A DNA stretch of 64,000 nucleotides from Fusobacterium sp. FSA-380-WT-3A (GCF_012843705.1 NZ_JABAFQ010000005.1:44510-108509); one strand, 5' to 3'. Positions 26,700-36,276 are shown, counted from the stretch's first letter. The notes: a model not told the origin generated them from the sequence alone. Made by a program: numbers and translations.

Positions 26700-27150
26700 T
26701 GTCGATCGTAGGTCATCTACTCCTTCCATCGAAATATTTTATTTTTTAATAAAATATCCGTTATCTTTTTTACATCTATAATTAATTTTTTCATATTCTA
26801 CTACGACTACCTCTATATACCATTTTCTTTTACTTCAAATACTTTTTTCTAAATAATATAATCTTCTTAGAACTTCTTTATCTTTGCTATATAGTTTCAT
26901 CTTAAAATAATTTTTTTCCTTACCACCAATACCAAAAATGAGAATATTCCTTATTATAATAAGGTCCCACGAATATTAGCTTTTTTTGATGATAATCTCA
27001 AAAATTATTAAATATATAGAATACTTTTTCTTGTCCTCTGAAAATAATCATATAACTTTATATGTTATTTTCTAATTTGCTTGTCCCACTGGACTCACCT
27101 CCATATCTTTTATTTACTAATTTATACCTCACAAATTTTATTTTGTCAAT
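26700..27150 (-). ncRNA. Unexplained purine-rich, structured region: candidate RNA or decayed gene
   Basis: No intact gene is present in this gap. The minus strand is purine-rich, like transcribed strands elsewhere here. It contains, in minus-strand order: GTCC-AGTG-GGAC hairpin (27083-27094); a 14-base-pair hairpin with one bulge (27041-27071), flanked by direct repeats GGACAAG (27080-27086 region and 27030-27036); and a 7-base-pair stem (26942-26948 with 26971-26977) that encloses a palindrome (26950-26963) plus a one-sided 7-base bulge GTGGGAC. GTGGGAC occurs twice (26964-26970, 27083-27089). Downstream, one reading frame (26742-26975) is open except for a single TGA at 26835-26837. A terminator-like hairpin follows. 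I recognise no known RNA family. Confidence 0.4.
26739..26975 (-). pseudogene. Possible remnant reading frame interrupted by one stop
   Basis: In one minus-strand frame the sequence encodes YSWDLIIIRNILIFG through KLYSKDKEVLRRLYYLEKSI, then a TGA (26835-26837), then SKRKWYIEVVVVEYEKINYR and on to FIKK and TAA at 26739-26741. The composition looks protein-like (Lys/Tyr/Glu rich, no low-complexity run), and the only break is one stop. No ribosome site is convincing. It may be a decayed small gene or chance in a purine-rich RNA. Confidence 0.25.
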
Positions 27151-27267
27151 AGTTTTTTTAAAAAAAATTTATTTTATATATATTTTTTATGTTTTTTTCA
27201 TAAAATTTAGTAATATATAAAGTTTTAAAAATTATTTTTATTTTTTATAAGAGAATTCTATTTTTTA

Positions 27268-27301
27268 ATAAAAAATGATTGCCAATTTCTTGGCAACCAT
27301 T
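27268..27301 (-). terminator. Intrinsic terminator of the gal/mgl operon
   Basis: On the minus strand AATGGTTGCCAA, a GAAA tetraloop, TTGGCAATCATT and a T-run follow the mglC stop (stem 27274-27285 with 27290-27301; one G-U pair). Confidence 0.87.
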
Positions 27302-27323
27302 TCTTTTTTATCTTTATTTAATT

Positions 27324-28346
27324 TTAGTGTTTTTTAGAATATTTCATAGAGTCAAATGCAACTGCTGCTATTATGATAGCTCCTTTTATGATATATTGCC
27401 AGTAAGGACTTACTCCTACATAAGTTAATCCATAGTTAATAACTGTTAAAATTATAACTCCTGTGATAACTCCTGAAATTCTTCCAACTCCTCCATAGAA
27501 TGAAACTCCTCCAATAACACAAGCTGCTATTCCATCCATTTCATACATAAATCCTAAGTTGTTAGTAGCTGAACCAATACGTCCTGCTTCTAAGAATCCT
27601 CCAAATGCATAAAATACTCCAGATAAAGCATATATTATTATTAAAGTTGCTATTACATTTACTCCTGATACTCTAGCTGCCTCTGGATTTCCTCCAACAG
27701 CAAATAAGTTTTTACCAAATTTTGTTTTATTCCATAATGTCCACATTATTGCTGTACAAATAGCTGCATAAATTATTAAATATGGTAATGTAAATCCAAA
27801 TATATTAAATGAACCTTGAGCAAAGCTACTATAATTTTTACTAAATCCAGATATTGGAGATGCTCCTGCAAAATCATAATATAATGAGTTTAATCCATAA
27901 ACTATTGTCATAGAACCCATAGTTACTATAAATGGATGAAGGTTTAAAAATGCTACTACAGCTCCATTAAAAGCCCCTATTATAGCTCCTACTACCATTA
28001 CTATTAATATAACAACAAATACTGGTAATTCTCCTAATTCAGGATAAACTTTATGAACATTTGTTGAAGCTTGTAAAAGTGTTGCTGATATAACAGCTGC
28101 AAACCCAACTTGTCTTCCTGCTGATAAGTCTGTACCAGTTGTAACAATAAGTCCTGCTACTCCAAGAGCTATAATTGCTCTTACTGAAGACTGAGTCAAA
28201 ATATTTTTGAAGTTTCTAATACTTAAAAAAGATGGCTCTTTTATAATTATTAAAACAAGCATTGCAAATAAAACTAAATACAATCCACTTTGGATTAAAA
28301 CTTTTTTGATATCTACTGTTCCTTCTTTTGTTCTTGGTAAATTCAT
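27324..28346 (-). CDS. mglC: Galactose/methyl galactoside ABC transporter permease
   Basis: A 340-residue inner-membrane permease of the RbsC/MglC family with about ten hydrophobic segments. Typical blocks are AIIALGVAGLIVTTGTDLSAG near 50-70, NLHPFIVTMGSMTIVYGLN near 135-153, and AVGGNPEAARVSGVNV near 218-233. The tyrosine- and glycine-rich C-terminus (GVSPYWQYIIKGAIIIAAVAFD) matches MglC. It forms the channel for the MglA ATPase and the MglB lipoprotein. It is the last gene of the operon, 24 bases after mglA. Confidence 0.93.
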   Translation of the reverse strand: MNLPRTKEGTVDIKKVLIQSGLYLVLFAMLVLIIIKEPSFLSIRNFKNILTQSSVRAIIALGVAGLIVTTGTDLSAGRQVGFAAVISATLLQASTNVHKVYPELGELPVFVVILIVMVVGAIIGAFNGAVVAFLNLHPFIVTMGSMTIVYGLNSLYYDFAGASPISGFSKNYSSFAQGSFNIFGFTLPYLIIYAAICTAIMWTLWNKTKFGKNLFAVGGNPEAARVSGVNVIATLIIIYALSGVFYAFGGFLEAGRIGSATNNLGFMYEMDGIAACVIGGVSFYGGVGRISGVITGVIILTVINYGLTYVGVSPYWQYIIKGAIIIAAVAFDSMKYSKKH

Positions 28347-28370
28347 AACTATCTCCTTAATTAATTTTGA

Positions 28371-29876
28371 TTATAAATATTTTGCAGAAAGAGTTAAAAT
28401 CTCTTCTTGTGTAGTTTCACTTGTTTTTACTATTCCAGCAACTCTTCCATTACTCATTACTAATATTCTATCTGTAACTCCTAAAAGTTCAGGCATTTCT
28501 GATGAAACCATTATAATACCTTTATCTTTTTTAGCTAACTCTATCATTAATTGGTAAATTTCATATTTAGCTCCTACATCAATTCCTCTTGTAGGTTCAT
28601 CTAGCATCAATACATCAGGTTGTGTTAAAAGCCATCTTCCTAATATGACTTTTTGTTGATTTCCTCCAGAAAGAGTTCCTATTTGTGTTCCTTGAGTTGG
28701 AGTTTTAACTCTCATACTATCTATAACCCATTTTGTATCTTCTATCATTTTTTTATTATCTAAAAGCCCTAAAACTTTAGTTTTATAAGAATCAAGATTT
28801 GAAATTATAGAGTTTACTTTAATATCTAGCATACTAAATATTCCTGTTGCTCTACGTTCTTCTGTAACAAGAGCAAATCCATTTCTAATAGCTTCTTTAG
28901 GATTTTTATTTCTTACTTCTTTTCCATTTATTATTATTGTTCCTGAAGATTTTTCTCTTACACCAAATATAGTTTCTATTACATCAGTTCTCTTAGAACC
29001 TACAAGTCCTGCTACCCCTAAGATTTCTCCTTTATGTAATTCAAAAGAAGCTTCTTTTACTGATGGTTGATTTAATGCAGTTAGATTTTCTACTTTTAAT
29101 ATAACCTCTTTTACACTATTATCTTTTTTAGGGAAACGATTTGTTAAATCTCTTCCAACCATCATATTTATAATTTGGTCAGTTGTAAGATTTTCTACTG
29201 ATTCTGTTGCTACCCATTTTCCATCTCTCATTATAGTTATATCATCAGATATTTTTTTAATCTCTTCCATTTTATGAGAAATATAGATAATTCCACATCC
29301 TTCTTTTCTCAATTTATTTATAATTTTAAATAAATGTTCTACTTCATTTTCTGTTAAAGATGAAGTTGGTTCGTCCATAACTATTATTTTTGAATTATAT
29401 GACACAGCTTTTGCTATCTCTATCATTTGTCTTTGTGAAACTGATAAATCAGCAACTTTCATACGAGGGTCTACATTTATATCTAAATCTTTAAAGATTC
29501 TTACTGTATCATCATACATTTTCTTTTCATCTACAAATAAACCTTTCATAGGAAATCTTCCAAGCCAAATATTGTCAAGAACATTTCTTTGAGTTACTTG
29601 GTTTAATTCCTGATGAACCATTGAAACTCCATTTTCCAAAGCATCTTTAGCTGATACAAAGTTAATTTCTTTTCCATCTAAAGATATTTTTCCACCATCT
29701 TTTTTGTAAATTCCAAATAAACATTTCATAAGAGTTGATTTTCCAGCACCATTTTCTCCCATAAGTGCATGTACACTACTAGGTCTTACTTTTAAGTTTA
29801 CTCCATCAAGAGCTTTTACTCCTGGAAACTCTTTAGAAATATTTTCCATTTCTAACAAATATTTTCCATTCACCAT
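28371..29876 (-). CDS. mglA: Galactose/methyl galactoside ABC transporter ATP-binding protein
   Basis: A 501-residue protein with two ABC ATPase domains in tandem. The first has Walker [10 protein letters not shown] (near 40), signature LSVSQRQ and Walker B VMDEPTS. The second has a degenerate Walker A (GLVGSKRTD), a normal signature LSGGNQQK and Walker B MLDEPTRG. The degenerate second loop is normal for sugar importers of the RbsA/MglA/XylG family and is not damage. It drives galactose uptake with MglC. The start ATG lies downstream of a stable hairpin that follows mglB. Confidence 0.95.
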   Translation of the reverse strand: MVNGKYLLEMENISKEFPGVKALDGVNLKVRPSSVHALMGENGAGKSTLMKCLFGIYKKDGGKISLDGKEINFVSAKDALENGVSMVHQELNQVTQRNVLDNIWLGRFPMKGLFVDEKKMYDDTVRIFKDLDINVDPRMKVADLSVSQRQMIEIAKAVSYNSKIIVMDEPTSSLTENEVEHLFKIINKLRKEGCGIIYISHKMEEIKKISDDITIMRDGKWVATESVENLTTDQIINMMVGRDLTNRFPKKDNSVKEVILKVENLTALNQPSVKEASFELHKGEILGVAGLVGSKRTDVIETIFGVREKSSGTIIINGKEVRNKNPKEAIRNGFALVTEERRATGIFSMLDIKVNSIISNLDSYKTKVLGLLDNKKMIEDTKWVIDSMRVKTPTQGTQIGTLSGGNQQKVILGRWLLTQPDVLMLDEPTRGIDVGAKYEIYQLMIELAKKDKGIIMVSSEMPELLGVTDRILVMSNGRVAGIVKTSETTQEEILTLSAKYL

Positions 29877-29982
29877 TTTATCTCCTTCAAATAATTTTTT
29901 AAAATTTTAAATTCAGCCCTCACTAAATTTAAAATTATAAAAATTTATATTTATTAATTTTGACACAGTATCTTTATTTTAC

Positions 29983-30008
29983 AAGAGAGAGTGTTTCCAC
30001 TCTCTCTT
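29983..30008 (-). terminator. Intercistronic hairpin between mglB and mglA
   Basis: A perfect 11-base-pair stem (29983-29993 with 29998-30008) with a GAAA tetraloop on the minus strand. What follows is TTGTAAAATAAAG, a poor T-run, so it is more likely a partial terminator or an RNA stabiliser that keeps mglB mRNA more abundant than mglAC. Confidence 0.65.
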
Positions 30009-30035
30009 TAAATTTAAAGATGTTTCTATTTTTTA

Positions 30036-31046
30036 TTATTTATATTCAGCAACATTTGTTTTGTCTATTCCAATACTTGGAACTAATAATACTCTATTTT
30101 CAAGAACTAAATTTGTTCCTTCAGCAGCATCTTTTCCAGCTGCTAAGTTTACAGCTATATCAAATGTTCCTTTTCCTTGTCCTTTAGCATCGTTTAAAAC
30201 TGTTCCAGCCATTTCTCCAGCTTCTATTTTAACTAAAGCTTCTGGTAATGCGTCAACACCAAATACTGGTAATGATTTTCCAAATGCTTTTTGAGATTCT
30301 ATTGCTCCTAAAGCCATTCCATCATTGTTACATAAAATAACTTCTATTTTACTTCCGTTAGGTCCTGATAACCATGCATCCATTTTGTCTTTAGCCATTG
30401 CTGTATCCCACATAGCTGTATCTAGATGTAATTCTTCTGTTTTGATTCCCATTTCGTTAAGAGTTTTTATAGAATAAATTGTTCTTGCTTCTGCGTCTGG
30501 ATGTCCAGGTTCTCCTTTAAGCATTACATATTGGATAACTCCATCTCCGTTTAAGTCTAAAGCTGGATTTTCTTTCCATAATTTAGCTACTAATTCTCCT
30601 TGAGCAATTCCTTGAGCATTAGGGTCAATTCCTACATAATAAGCTTTATCATAAGAATTCATTACTGCTTCAGATGGTCTTCTATTATAGAATACTACTG
30701 GAACTCCTGTAGGTTTAATTTTGTTCATTACAACTTCACCAGCTGCTGGGTCAACTAAGTTTATAGCTAAAGCATCTACTCCTTTTGACAACATAACATC
30801 TATTTGCTCATTTTGAGTTGTTTGGCTATTTTGAGAGTCATTCATTTGAAGGTCTACTTTATCTGCTACTTTTTCAGCTTCTTCAGAAACTACTTTTCTA
30901 AATAAAGCTATAAAGTTATCATCGTATTTATAAGCTGTAAGTCCTACTCTTAATTTAGGTGCTTCTTCAGCTTTCTTTTCTCCTCCACATCCTACTAGTC
31001 CTGCAGCTAATACAATAGCTCCTAATAATAATCCTGTTTTTTTCAT
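30036..31046 (-). CDS. mglB: Galactose-binding lipoprotein of the Mgl ABC transporter
   Basis: A 336-residue substrate-binding protein. The N-terminus is a lipoprotein signal peptide ([19 protein letters not shown]) with lipid-Cys at 20; E. coli MglB is a soluble periplasmic protein, so membrane tethering is a difference. [33 protein letters not shown] and [15 protein letters not shown] match the galactose/glucose-binding family, and [22 protein letters not shown] supports MglB. Highest-expressed gene in such operons. 91 bases separate it from galM; AGGAGGTAATTTG precedes the ATG. Confidence 0.92.
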   Translation of the reverse strand: MKKTGLLLGAIVLAAGLVGCGGEKKAEEAPKLRVGLTAYKYDDNFIALFRKVVSEEAEKVADKVDLQMNDSQNSQTTQNEQIDVMLSKGVDALAINLVDPAAGEVVMNKIKPTGVPVVFYNRRPSEAVMNSYDKAYYVGIDPNAQGIAQGELVAKLWKENPALDLNGDGVIQYVMLKGEPGHPDAEARTIYSIKTLNEMGIKTEELHLDTAMWDTAMAKDKMDAWLSGPNGSKIEVILCNNDGMALGAIESQKAFGKSLPVFGVDALPEALVKIEAGEMAGTVLNDAKGQGKGTFDIAVNLAAGKDAAEGTNLVLENRVLLVPSIGIDKTNVAEYK

Positions 31047-31137
31047 AACAAATTACCTCCTAAGTTTTTTTGTTTCTTTTTCATTTTATTTTAAAAACTT
31101 TTATTTTTCTCTTAGATGTTTTTTTTATTATTTTTGT

Positions 31138-32184
31138 CTATTTTAAACTAAAAATAAACTTTGTTTTTTGTTTATATACATTTTTATTGTTATATATTTT
31201 TGATTTTTCAGGTAAAAATTTTATAACATCTGGATAATCTTGAGTTTCTATACAAAATCCCATATGATTTTCTGCTTTTATACCATTTGACAATATTTCA
31301 GCATCTTTTACATAGTTTCCTGTATATATAACTCCTACTGGTTGGTCTGTAATTACTTCCATAACTCTTCCAGATTTTTCATCTATAAACTTTGCAACTA
31401 TTTCATCTTTTCCATTAAATATAAAGGGATGGTCTAAACCATTTCCAACAATTTTTATTTGTTCATCCTCTGAATTAAATATTTCAGAAAATTTTTTACC
31501 TTTTCTCATGTCCATTATAGTATTTTCTACTTTAGATATTCTTATAGGCAAAGTTGCTTTGTCTACTTCTATATATTCATCACAATGAAGCTCTATTATT
31601 TGTTCATCTACCTTTTCTTTTAAATCTCCACTTAAATTGAAATATGAGTGATTAGTAAGATTCATATAAGTATCTCTATCTGGTATTCCTTCATAATCTA
31701 TTTCTAAAATATTCTTATTTAAAGTATAAATTACTTTTAATTTTATCTCTCCTGGAAAATTACCTTCTAAATGAGGAGAAATTCTTGTTAAAATTAAACT
31801 TAATTTATCTTCTTCTTCCTTTTTTTCTACATTCCAGATTTTTGCAGCATAGTGCTCTGGATACCCATGTAAATTATTGTTCCCGTTATTTTTTTCAAGT
31901 TCATATGTTTTTCCATTTATCATTAATAATCCATCTTTTATTCTTCCAGCATTTCTTCCAACTATAGCTCCAAAATGAATTCCAACTTTTTTTTCGTAAT
32001 CTTCTATATTATCAAAACCTAATACTATATTTTCAAAATTTCCATTTTTATCAGAAGTTATTATTTTTCTTATAATTCCTCCATAATTTAAAATTTCAAC
32101 CTCTAAAAATTCATTTTTTAAAGTATAAGCTTTAACTTCTTGATTTTTTTTAGTAAGTCCAAAATATTTTTCTATAATTTTCAT
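31138..32184 (-). CDS. galM: Aldose 1-epimerase (mutarotase)
   Basis: A 348-residue galactose mutarotase-fold enzyme. Conserved blocks are FGAIVGRNAGRIKDG near 71-85, NNLHGYPEH near 102 and LTNHSYFNLSGD near 170, the last two containing the catalytic-site histidines, and GFCIETQDYPD near 314 with the general-base Glu. It interconverts alpha and beta galactose in the cytosol for GalK. It starts 9 bases after the regulator stop and belongs to the regulator-galM-mglBAC operon. Confidence 0.93.
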   Translation of the reverse strand: MKIIEKYFGLTKKNQEVKAYTLKNEFLEVEILNYGGIIRKIITSDKNGNFENIVLGFDNIEDYEKKVGIHFGAIVGRNAGRIKDGLLMINGKTYELEKNNGNNNLHGYPEHYAAKIWNVEKKEEEDKLSLILTRISPHLEGNFPGEIKLKVIYTLNKNILEIDYEGIPDRDTYMNLTNHSYFNLSGDLKEKVDEQIIELHCDEYIEVDKATLPIRISKVENTIMDMRKGKKFSEIFNSEDEQIKIVGNGLDHPFIFNGKDEIVAKFIDEKSGRVMEVITDQPVGVIYTGNYVKDAEILSNGIKAENHMGFCIETQDYPDVIKFLPEKSKIYNNKNVYKQKTKFIFSLK

Positions 32185-32193
32185 TTTTATCTC

Positions 32194-33381
32194 CTAATTA
32201 TTTATAAATTTTTCAGTAAAAAATTTATTTTCAAAAATATTTTCTACCACTACTGCTATAGAACAGTAAAAATATAACTCTTCACCTAATTTTGTAGGCT
32301 CTATACCACATTTTTGTATGTCTAAAGAAATTTTATTAAGCTCAAATCTTAAGGTATCCATCAAAAATTTACTATTGAATATTTCCCCTACAAGTACTAT
32401 TTTTTCTGGGTCTAAAATCGAAATTAATATATTAAGACCTCTTGCTATATATTCCATAGCTTCTGTCATAACTTGTATTACTAGAAAATCTTTTTTTCTT
32501 ATTCCAAATAAAATATCTTTTATATTTAATTCCCTCTCTTTTAATATTTCCTTTAAAATACTATATTTTCCAATTTTTATTTCAGAAGTTATTTTTTTTA
32601 TTACTGCTATTTCTGAAGATTCAGCTTCTAAGCAACCTCTTTTTCCACAAGAACATTTTCTAATACTATTAGTATTTATAACTATGTGTCCTGCTTCTCC
32701 AGCCATAGAATTATAACCTTTATAAACTTTTTTTGCTATACAACTAGCACTTCCTATCCCTTGACTCACATTAAATATAACAAAATTTTCTGTATTTCTA
32801 CAACTACCTATTTGTTTTTCAACTAAAGCCATTGCTCTTACATCATTTTCTAAAAGAACAGGTAAGTTATATTTTCTTTCAAAATATTCAACAATTTTAG
32901 GAGTTTTTAATTTATAATGTGGTGACATAACTGAAAGACCTTTTTCTTCATCTATGACACCTGCCATTACAATTGATAAAGCTCCTACATCTTTATCTTG
33001 CTCTAGTTCCTTAGAAATTATATCATCTATAATTTCCAAAGCTTTTTCTTTATCTTCATCATCTAAAATAATTTTTCTTTTTCTAATAATTTCACAATTT
33101 ATTTTTCCATGGGTTATATAAATAGCTCCGTTAGAAGTGAAATTAATTCCTAAAATATTTTTAAAATTTTCATTATTTATAGATAAATATACTGGTGGTC
33201 TTCCTCCTGTTGATTCTCCAACAGCTTTTTCTACTACCATTTTTTTATCTAGGAGATTTTTTACAACTTTAGAAATTCTAGCTGAAGTCAGATTAAATAT
33301 CTCTGAAAGTTCTAGCCTTGAAATTTTTCCATACTCTTTAATTGTTTTTAAAATTTCCTCTTCTCTCACATTTTCTTTCAT
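32194..33381 (-). CDS. ROK-family transcriptional regulator of galactose genes
   Basis: I place the start at ATG 33381, about 395 residues, because ATAGGAGAT lies 11 bases upstream; the longer reading from 33408 has no ribosome site and would start on the first base of the mRNA. Residues about 8-60 are a MarR-like winged helix (YGKISRLELSEIFNLTSARI). The rest is the ROK domain with GEAGHIVI (about 228-235) and the zinc motif CSCGKRGCLE (about 243-252). NagC/XylR-type ROK repressors sense sugars. It is first in an operon with galM and mglBAC and divergent from galKT; candidate operators are in the shared gap, so galactose control is likely. Confidence 0.88.
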   Translation of the reverse strand: MKENVREEEILKTIKEYGKISRLELSEIFNLTSARISKVVKNLLDKKMVVEKAVGESTGGRPPVYLSINNENFKNILGINFTSNGAIYITHGKINCEIIRKRKIILDDEDKEKALEIIDDIISKELEQDKDVGALSIVMAGVIDEEKGLSVMSPHYKLKTPKIVEYFERKYNLPVLLENDVRAMALVEKQIGSCRNTENFVIFNVSQGIGSASCIAKKVYKGYNSMAGEAGHIVINTNSIRKCSCGKRGCLEAESSEIAVIKKITSEIKIGKYSILKEILKERELNIKDILFGIRKKDFLVIQVMTEAMEYIARGLNILISILDPEKIVLVGEIFNSKFLMDTLRFELNKISLDIQKCGIEPTKLGEELYFYCSIAVVVENIFENKFFTEKFINN

Positions 33382-33413
33382 AATTTTTGTATCTCCTATG
33401 TTCATCATTATTA

Positions 33414-33442
33414 AATTTAATACATTTTTTTCGATTTGTCAA
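33414..33442 (-). promoter_or_regulatory. Promoter of the gal regulator-galM-mglBAC operon
   Basis: On the minus strand TTGACA (33437-33442 on plus as TGTCAA) and TAAATT (33414-33419) are 17 bases apart. The expected start of transcription lies at about 33407, which leaves room only for the ATG at 33381 as start of the regulator. Confidence 0.65.
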
Positions 33443-33460
33443 AATTTTTTTAATCTTTTT

Positions 33461-33550
33461 AAAGTACTTTTTTAATTTTGTTAATTAAGTACCATATATT
33501 TTTTGCAAAATAAATTGTTTTTTTTAAATCTTAAAGTATAATTAAAGTAC
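33461..33550. promoter_or_regulatory. Shared galactose operators and galK promoter
   Basis: TATAAT at 33537-33542 and TTGTTT at 33515-33520 (16-base spacer) are the galK promoter. A motif reading TTAATTAA(A)GTAC occurs at 33481-33492 and 33539-33550, and its inverted form AAAGTACTTTTTTAA at 33461-33475. The last copy overlaps the galK -10, the others lie between the two promoters. One ROK protein binding all three would repress both operons together; this is inference. Confidence 0.6.
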
Positions 33551-33571
33551 AAAAGTTCATAGGAGGGCAAA

Positions 33572-34747
33572 ATGAATATAAAAGAAATTATGTTAAAAAA
33601 ATTCGTAGAAGTTTTCGGAGAGGAAAAAAATAAAGAATATTTTTTTACTCCTGGAAGAGTTAATTTAATTGGAGAACATATTGACTACAATGGAGGTTTT
33701 GTTTTCCCTTGTGCATTAGATTTTGGTACTTATGCTATCTGCAGTAGAAGAGAAGATAATACTTTTAGAATGTATTCTATGAATTTTGAAAAAGATGGAG
33801 TTGTTGAATTTACAACAGATTCTTTAATAAAAACTGATGTTTGGGCTGATTATTGTAAAGGAATTGTAGATGTATTAATTAAAAAAGGATATAAAGTTTC
33901 AACAGGAGCTGATATTGTTTTATTTGGTAATATTCCTAATGGTGCTGGACTTTCATCATCTGCTTCTTTAGAAGTTTTAATGGGAACTATCGTCAATGAA
34001 ATTAATTCATTAAATATTGATATGGTTGAAATTGTTAAAGTTGGTCAAATGGCTGAAAATCAATTTATTGGAGTTAGTTGTGGTATCATGGACCAATTTG
34101 CTGTTGGAATGGGTAAAAAAGACAACGCGATCCTTTTAGATTGTAATACTTTAAAATATGAGTATGTCCCTTTTAAATTAGAAGGTATTTCTATAGTTAT
34201 TATGAATACTAATAAAAGAAGAGGACTTGCTGATTCAAAATATAACGAAAGAAGAGCTTCTTGTGAAGGTGCTTTAAAAGATTTACAAGAAAATGGTATA
34301 AAAATAAATGCTCTTTGTGATATGACATTAGAAAAATTTGAAGAAGTTAAACATTTTATTAAATCAGAAGAAGCTTCAGTAAGAGTAAGACATGCTGTAT
34401 CTGAAAATCAAAGAGTATTAGAAAGTGTAAAAAGTTTACAAGAAAATGATATTGAAAAATTTGGAAAATTAATGAACGCTTCTCATGTTTCTCTTAGAGA
34501 TGATTACGAAGTAACAGGAAAAGAATTAGACTCTATAGTTAATGCTGCTTGGGAAGCACCAGGAACAGTAGGAGCTAGAATGACTGGAGCTGGATTTGGT
34601 GGTTGTGCAGTGGCTCTTGTTAAAAATGAGTCTATTAATGACTTTATTAAATTTGTTCAAGAAAAATATATAAAGGAAACAGGACTTGTTCCAGCTTTCT
34701 ATGTAGCTAATGTTGGAGATGGTTCTAAAAAGTTAGGTGATATATAA
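33572..34747 (+). CDS. galK: Galactokinase
   Basis: A 391-residue GHMP kinase. The galactokinase signature GRVNLIGEHIDYNGG is at 28-42, the ATP-binding PNGAGLSSSAS at 122-132, and the third GHMP motif MTGAGFGGCAVAL near 335. VSCGIMDQFAVGMG contains the catalytic Asp. It phosphorylates alpha-galactose to galactose 1-phosphate in the cytosol. AGGAGGG precedes the ATG. The stop overlaps the galT start by one base (TAATG), so the genes are translationally coupled. Confidence 0.96.
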   Translation: MNIKEIMLKKFVEVFGEEKNKEYFFTPGRVNLIGEHIDYNGGFVFPCALDFGTYAICSRREDNTFRMYSMNFEKDGVVEFTTDSLIKTDVWADYCKGIVDVLIKKGYKVSTGADIVLFGNIPNGAGLSSSASLEVLMGTIVNEINSLNIDMVEIVKVGQMAENQFIGVSCGIMDQFAVGMGKKDNAILLDCNTLKYEYVPFKLEGISIVIMNTNKRRGLADSKYNERRASCEGALKDLQENGIKINALCDMTLEKFEEVKHFIKSEEASVRVRHAVSENQRVLESVKSLQENDIEKFGKLMNASHVSLRDDYEVTGKELDSIVNAAWEAPGTVGARMTGAGFGGCAVALVKNESINDFIKFVQEKYIKETGLVPAFYVANVGDGSKKLGDI

Positions 34748-36270
34748 TGATAAATATCTATGCAGAAATTGAAAAATTATTAAACTATGCTATTTTTCAT
34801 AATTTTATAGAAAAAGAAGATAAAATATATTTTAGAAATAAACTTTTAGCTTCTCTTAATATAGATTCTTATGAAAATATAGATGAAACTGAAGAAAGTG
34901 TAAAAAATCTTCCAATAGAAAACTCTTATGATATTCTTAACAGAATTTGTGATTGGGCTACTGAAAATCATTTAATTGAAGGAACTTTTGATGAAAGAGA
35001 TTTACTTGATACAAAAGTTATAGGAGAATTAATCCCTAGACCTAGTGAAATTATTAAAAATTTCTTTAATGATTATAAAGAATCTCCTAAAAAAGCAACT
35101 GATAACTACTATGCTTTTTCTCAAAATACAAATTATATTAGAGTGGACAGAATAGCTAAAAATCTTCATTGGTATTCAAATACTGAGTATGGAAATTTAG
35201 AAATAACTATAAATCTTTCTAAACCAGAAAAAGACCCAAGAGATATAGCAAAAGCTAAACTTGCTCCTCAATCTTCTTATCCTAAATGTCTATTATGTAA
35301 AGAAAATGAGGGATATCAAGGAAGAATAAATCATCCAGCAAGACAAAATCACAGAATAATTCCTCTAACATTGATTAATGAACCATGGTTCTTACAATAT
35401 TCTCCATATGTTTATTACAATGAACATTGTATTTTATTTTCTGGAGAACATAGACCTATGAAAATTGATAGAGGAAGTTTTGAGAGAGTGTTAGAATTTG
35501 TAGATATATTCCCTCATTATTTTGTTGGTTCTAATGCTGATTTACCAATAGTTGGAGGTTCTATTTTAACTCATGACCATTTCCAAGGAGGTTGTCATGA
35601 ATTCCCAATGGCTTTAGCTAAAGCTGAAAAAACTTATACTATAAAAGGCTATGAAGATATAACAGTTGAAAAAGTTCATTGGCCTATGTCAGTAGTGAGA
35701 TTAAGAGGAAATTCAAAAGAAAGATTAGTTGAATTATCTGATAAAATTTTATTAAAATGGAGAAACTATTCTGATGAATCTTGTGATATTTTAGCTTTCT
35801 CTGGAGAAACTCCTCACAATACTATAACTCCAATAGCTAGAAGAAAAGGAAATGATTATGAAATTGATTTGGTTCTAAGAAATAATAGAACTACTGAAGA
35901 GTTTCCATTAGGAATTTTCCATCCTCATAAAGAGTTACATAATATAAAAAAAGAAAATATAGGTCTTATTGAAGTTATGGGACTTGCAGTATTACCAGGA
36001 AGATTAAAAGAAGAGCTTTTAATATTAGGAAATTTATTAGTAAAAGAAAATTCTCTTAAACTTATAGAAGAAAATGAAAAAGTGCAAAAACATTTAGATT
36101 GGTGTAAAAATATTTTAGCAAAACATTCTGATATAAATTCTAATAATATAGAAAAAATATTAGAAGAAGAAGTTGGATTTACATTCTCAAAAGTATTAGA
36201 AGATGCTGGAGTTTACAAACAAACTGAAGAAGGTAAAAAAGGATTTGATAAATTTGTCGAATCACTTTAA
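34747..36270 (+). CDS. galT: UDP-glucose-hexose-1-phosphate uridylyltransferase, GalT class II
   Basis: A 507-residue protein of the Firmicutes-type GalT family (about 490-510 residues, unlike the 350-residue E. coli enzyme). CLLCKENEGYQGRINHPARQ near 180-200 and the histidine-rich active site GGSILTHDHFQGGCHEF near 273-289 are characteristic. It exchanges galactose 1-phosphate with UDP-glucose to form UDP-galactose and glucose 1-phosphate. galE is not in this window. The start overlaps the galK stop. UDP-glucose would come from galU at 18.3 kb. Confidence 0.95.
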   Translation: MINIYAEIEKLLNYAIFHNFIEKEDKIYFRNKLLASLNIDSYENIDETEESVKNLPIENSYDILNRICDWATENHLIEGTFDERDLLDTKVIGELIPRPSEIIKNFFNDYKESPKKATDNYYAFSQNTNYIRVDRIAKNLHWYSNTEYGNLEITINLSKPEKDPRDIAKAKLAPQSSYPKCLLCKENEGYQGRINHPARQNHRIIPLTLINEPWFLQYSPYVYYNEHCILFSGEHRPMKIDRGSFERVLEFVDIFPHYFVGSNADLPIVGGSILTHDHFQGGCHEFPMALAKAEKTYTIKGYEDITVEKVHWPMSVVRLRGNSKERLVELSDKILLKWRNYSDESCDILAFSGETPHNTITPIARRKGNDYEIDLVLRNNRTTEEFPLGIFHPHKELHNIKKENIGLIEVMGLAVLPGRLKEELLILGNLLVKENSLKLIEENEKVQKHLDWCKNILAKHSDINSNNIEKILEEEVGFTFSKVLEDAGVYKQTEEGKKGFDKFVESL

Positions 36271-36276
36271 TTAAAT

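Noticed and set aside
26942..26977. T-box-like antiterminator (7-base bulge GTGGGAC on the 5' side between two helices, minus strand)
   Set aside because: The geometry recalls a T-box, but the conserved AGGGTGGNACCGCG context, a Stem I with specifier loop, and a competing terminator with T-run are not seen, and the downstream gene is an SDR, not an amino-acid gene.
26700..27150. Known structural RNAs (tmRNA, RNase P RNA, SRP RNA, 6S RNA)
   Set aside because: None of their conserved cores could be found on the minus strand in this region.
28371..29876. Damaged second ATPase site of MglA (Walker [10 protein letters not shown])
   Set aside because: A degenerate second Walker A is normal in the RbsA/MglA/XylG family.
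32318..32716. 132-residue plus-strand ORF antisense to the ROK regulator
   Set aside because: A shadow of the well-supported ROK gene; Ile/Ser/Phe-rich composition typical of antisense frames here.
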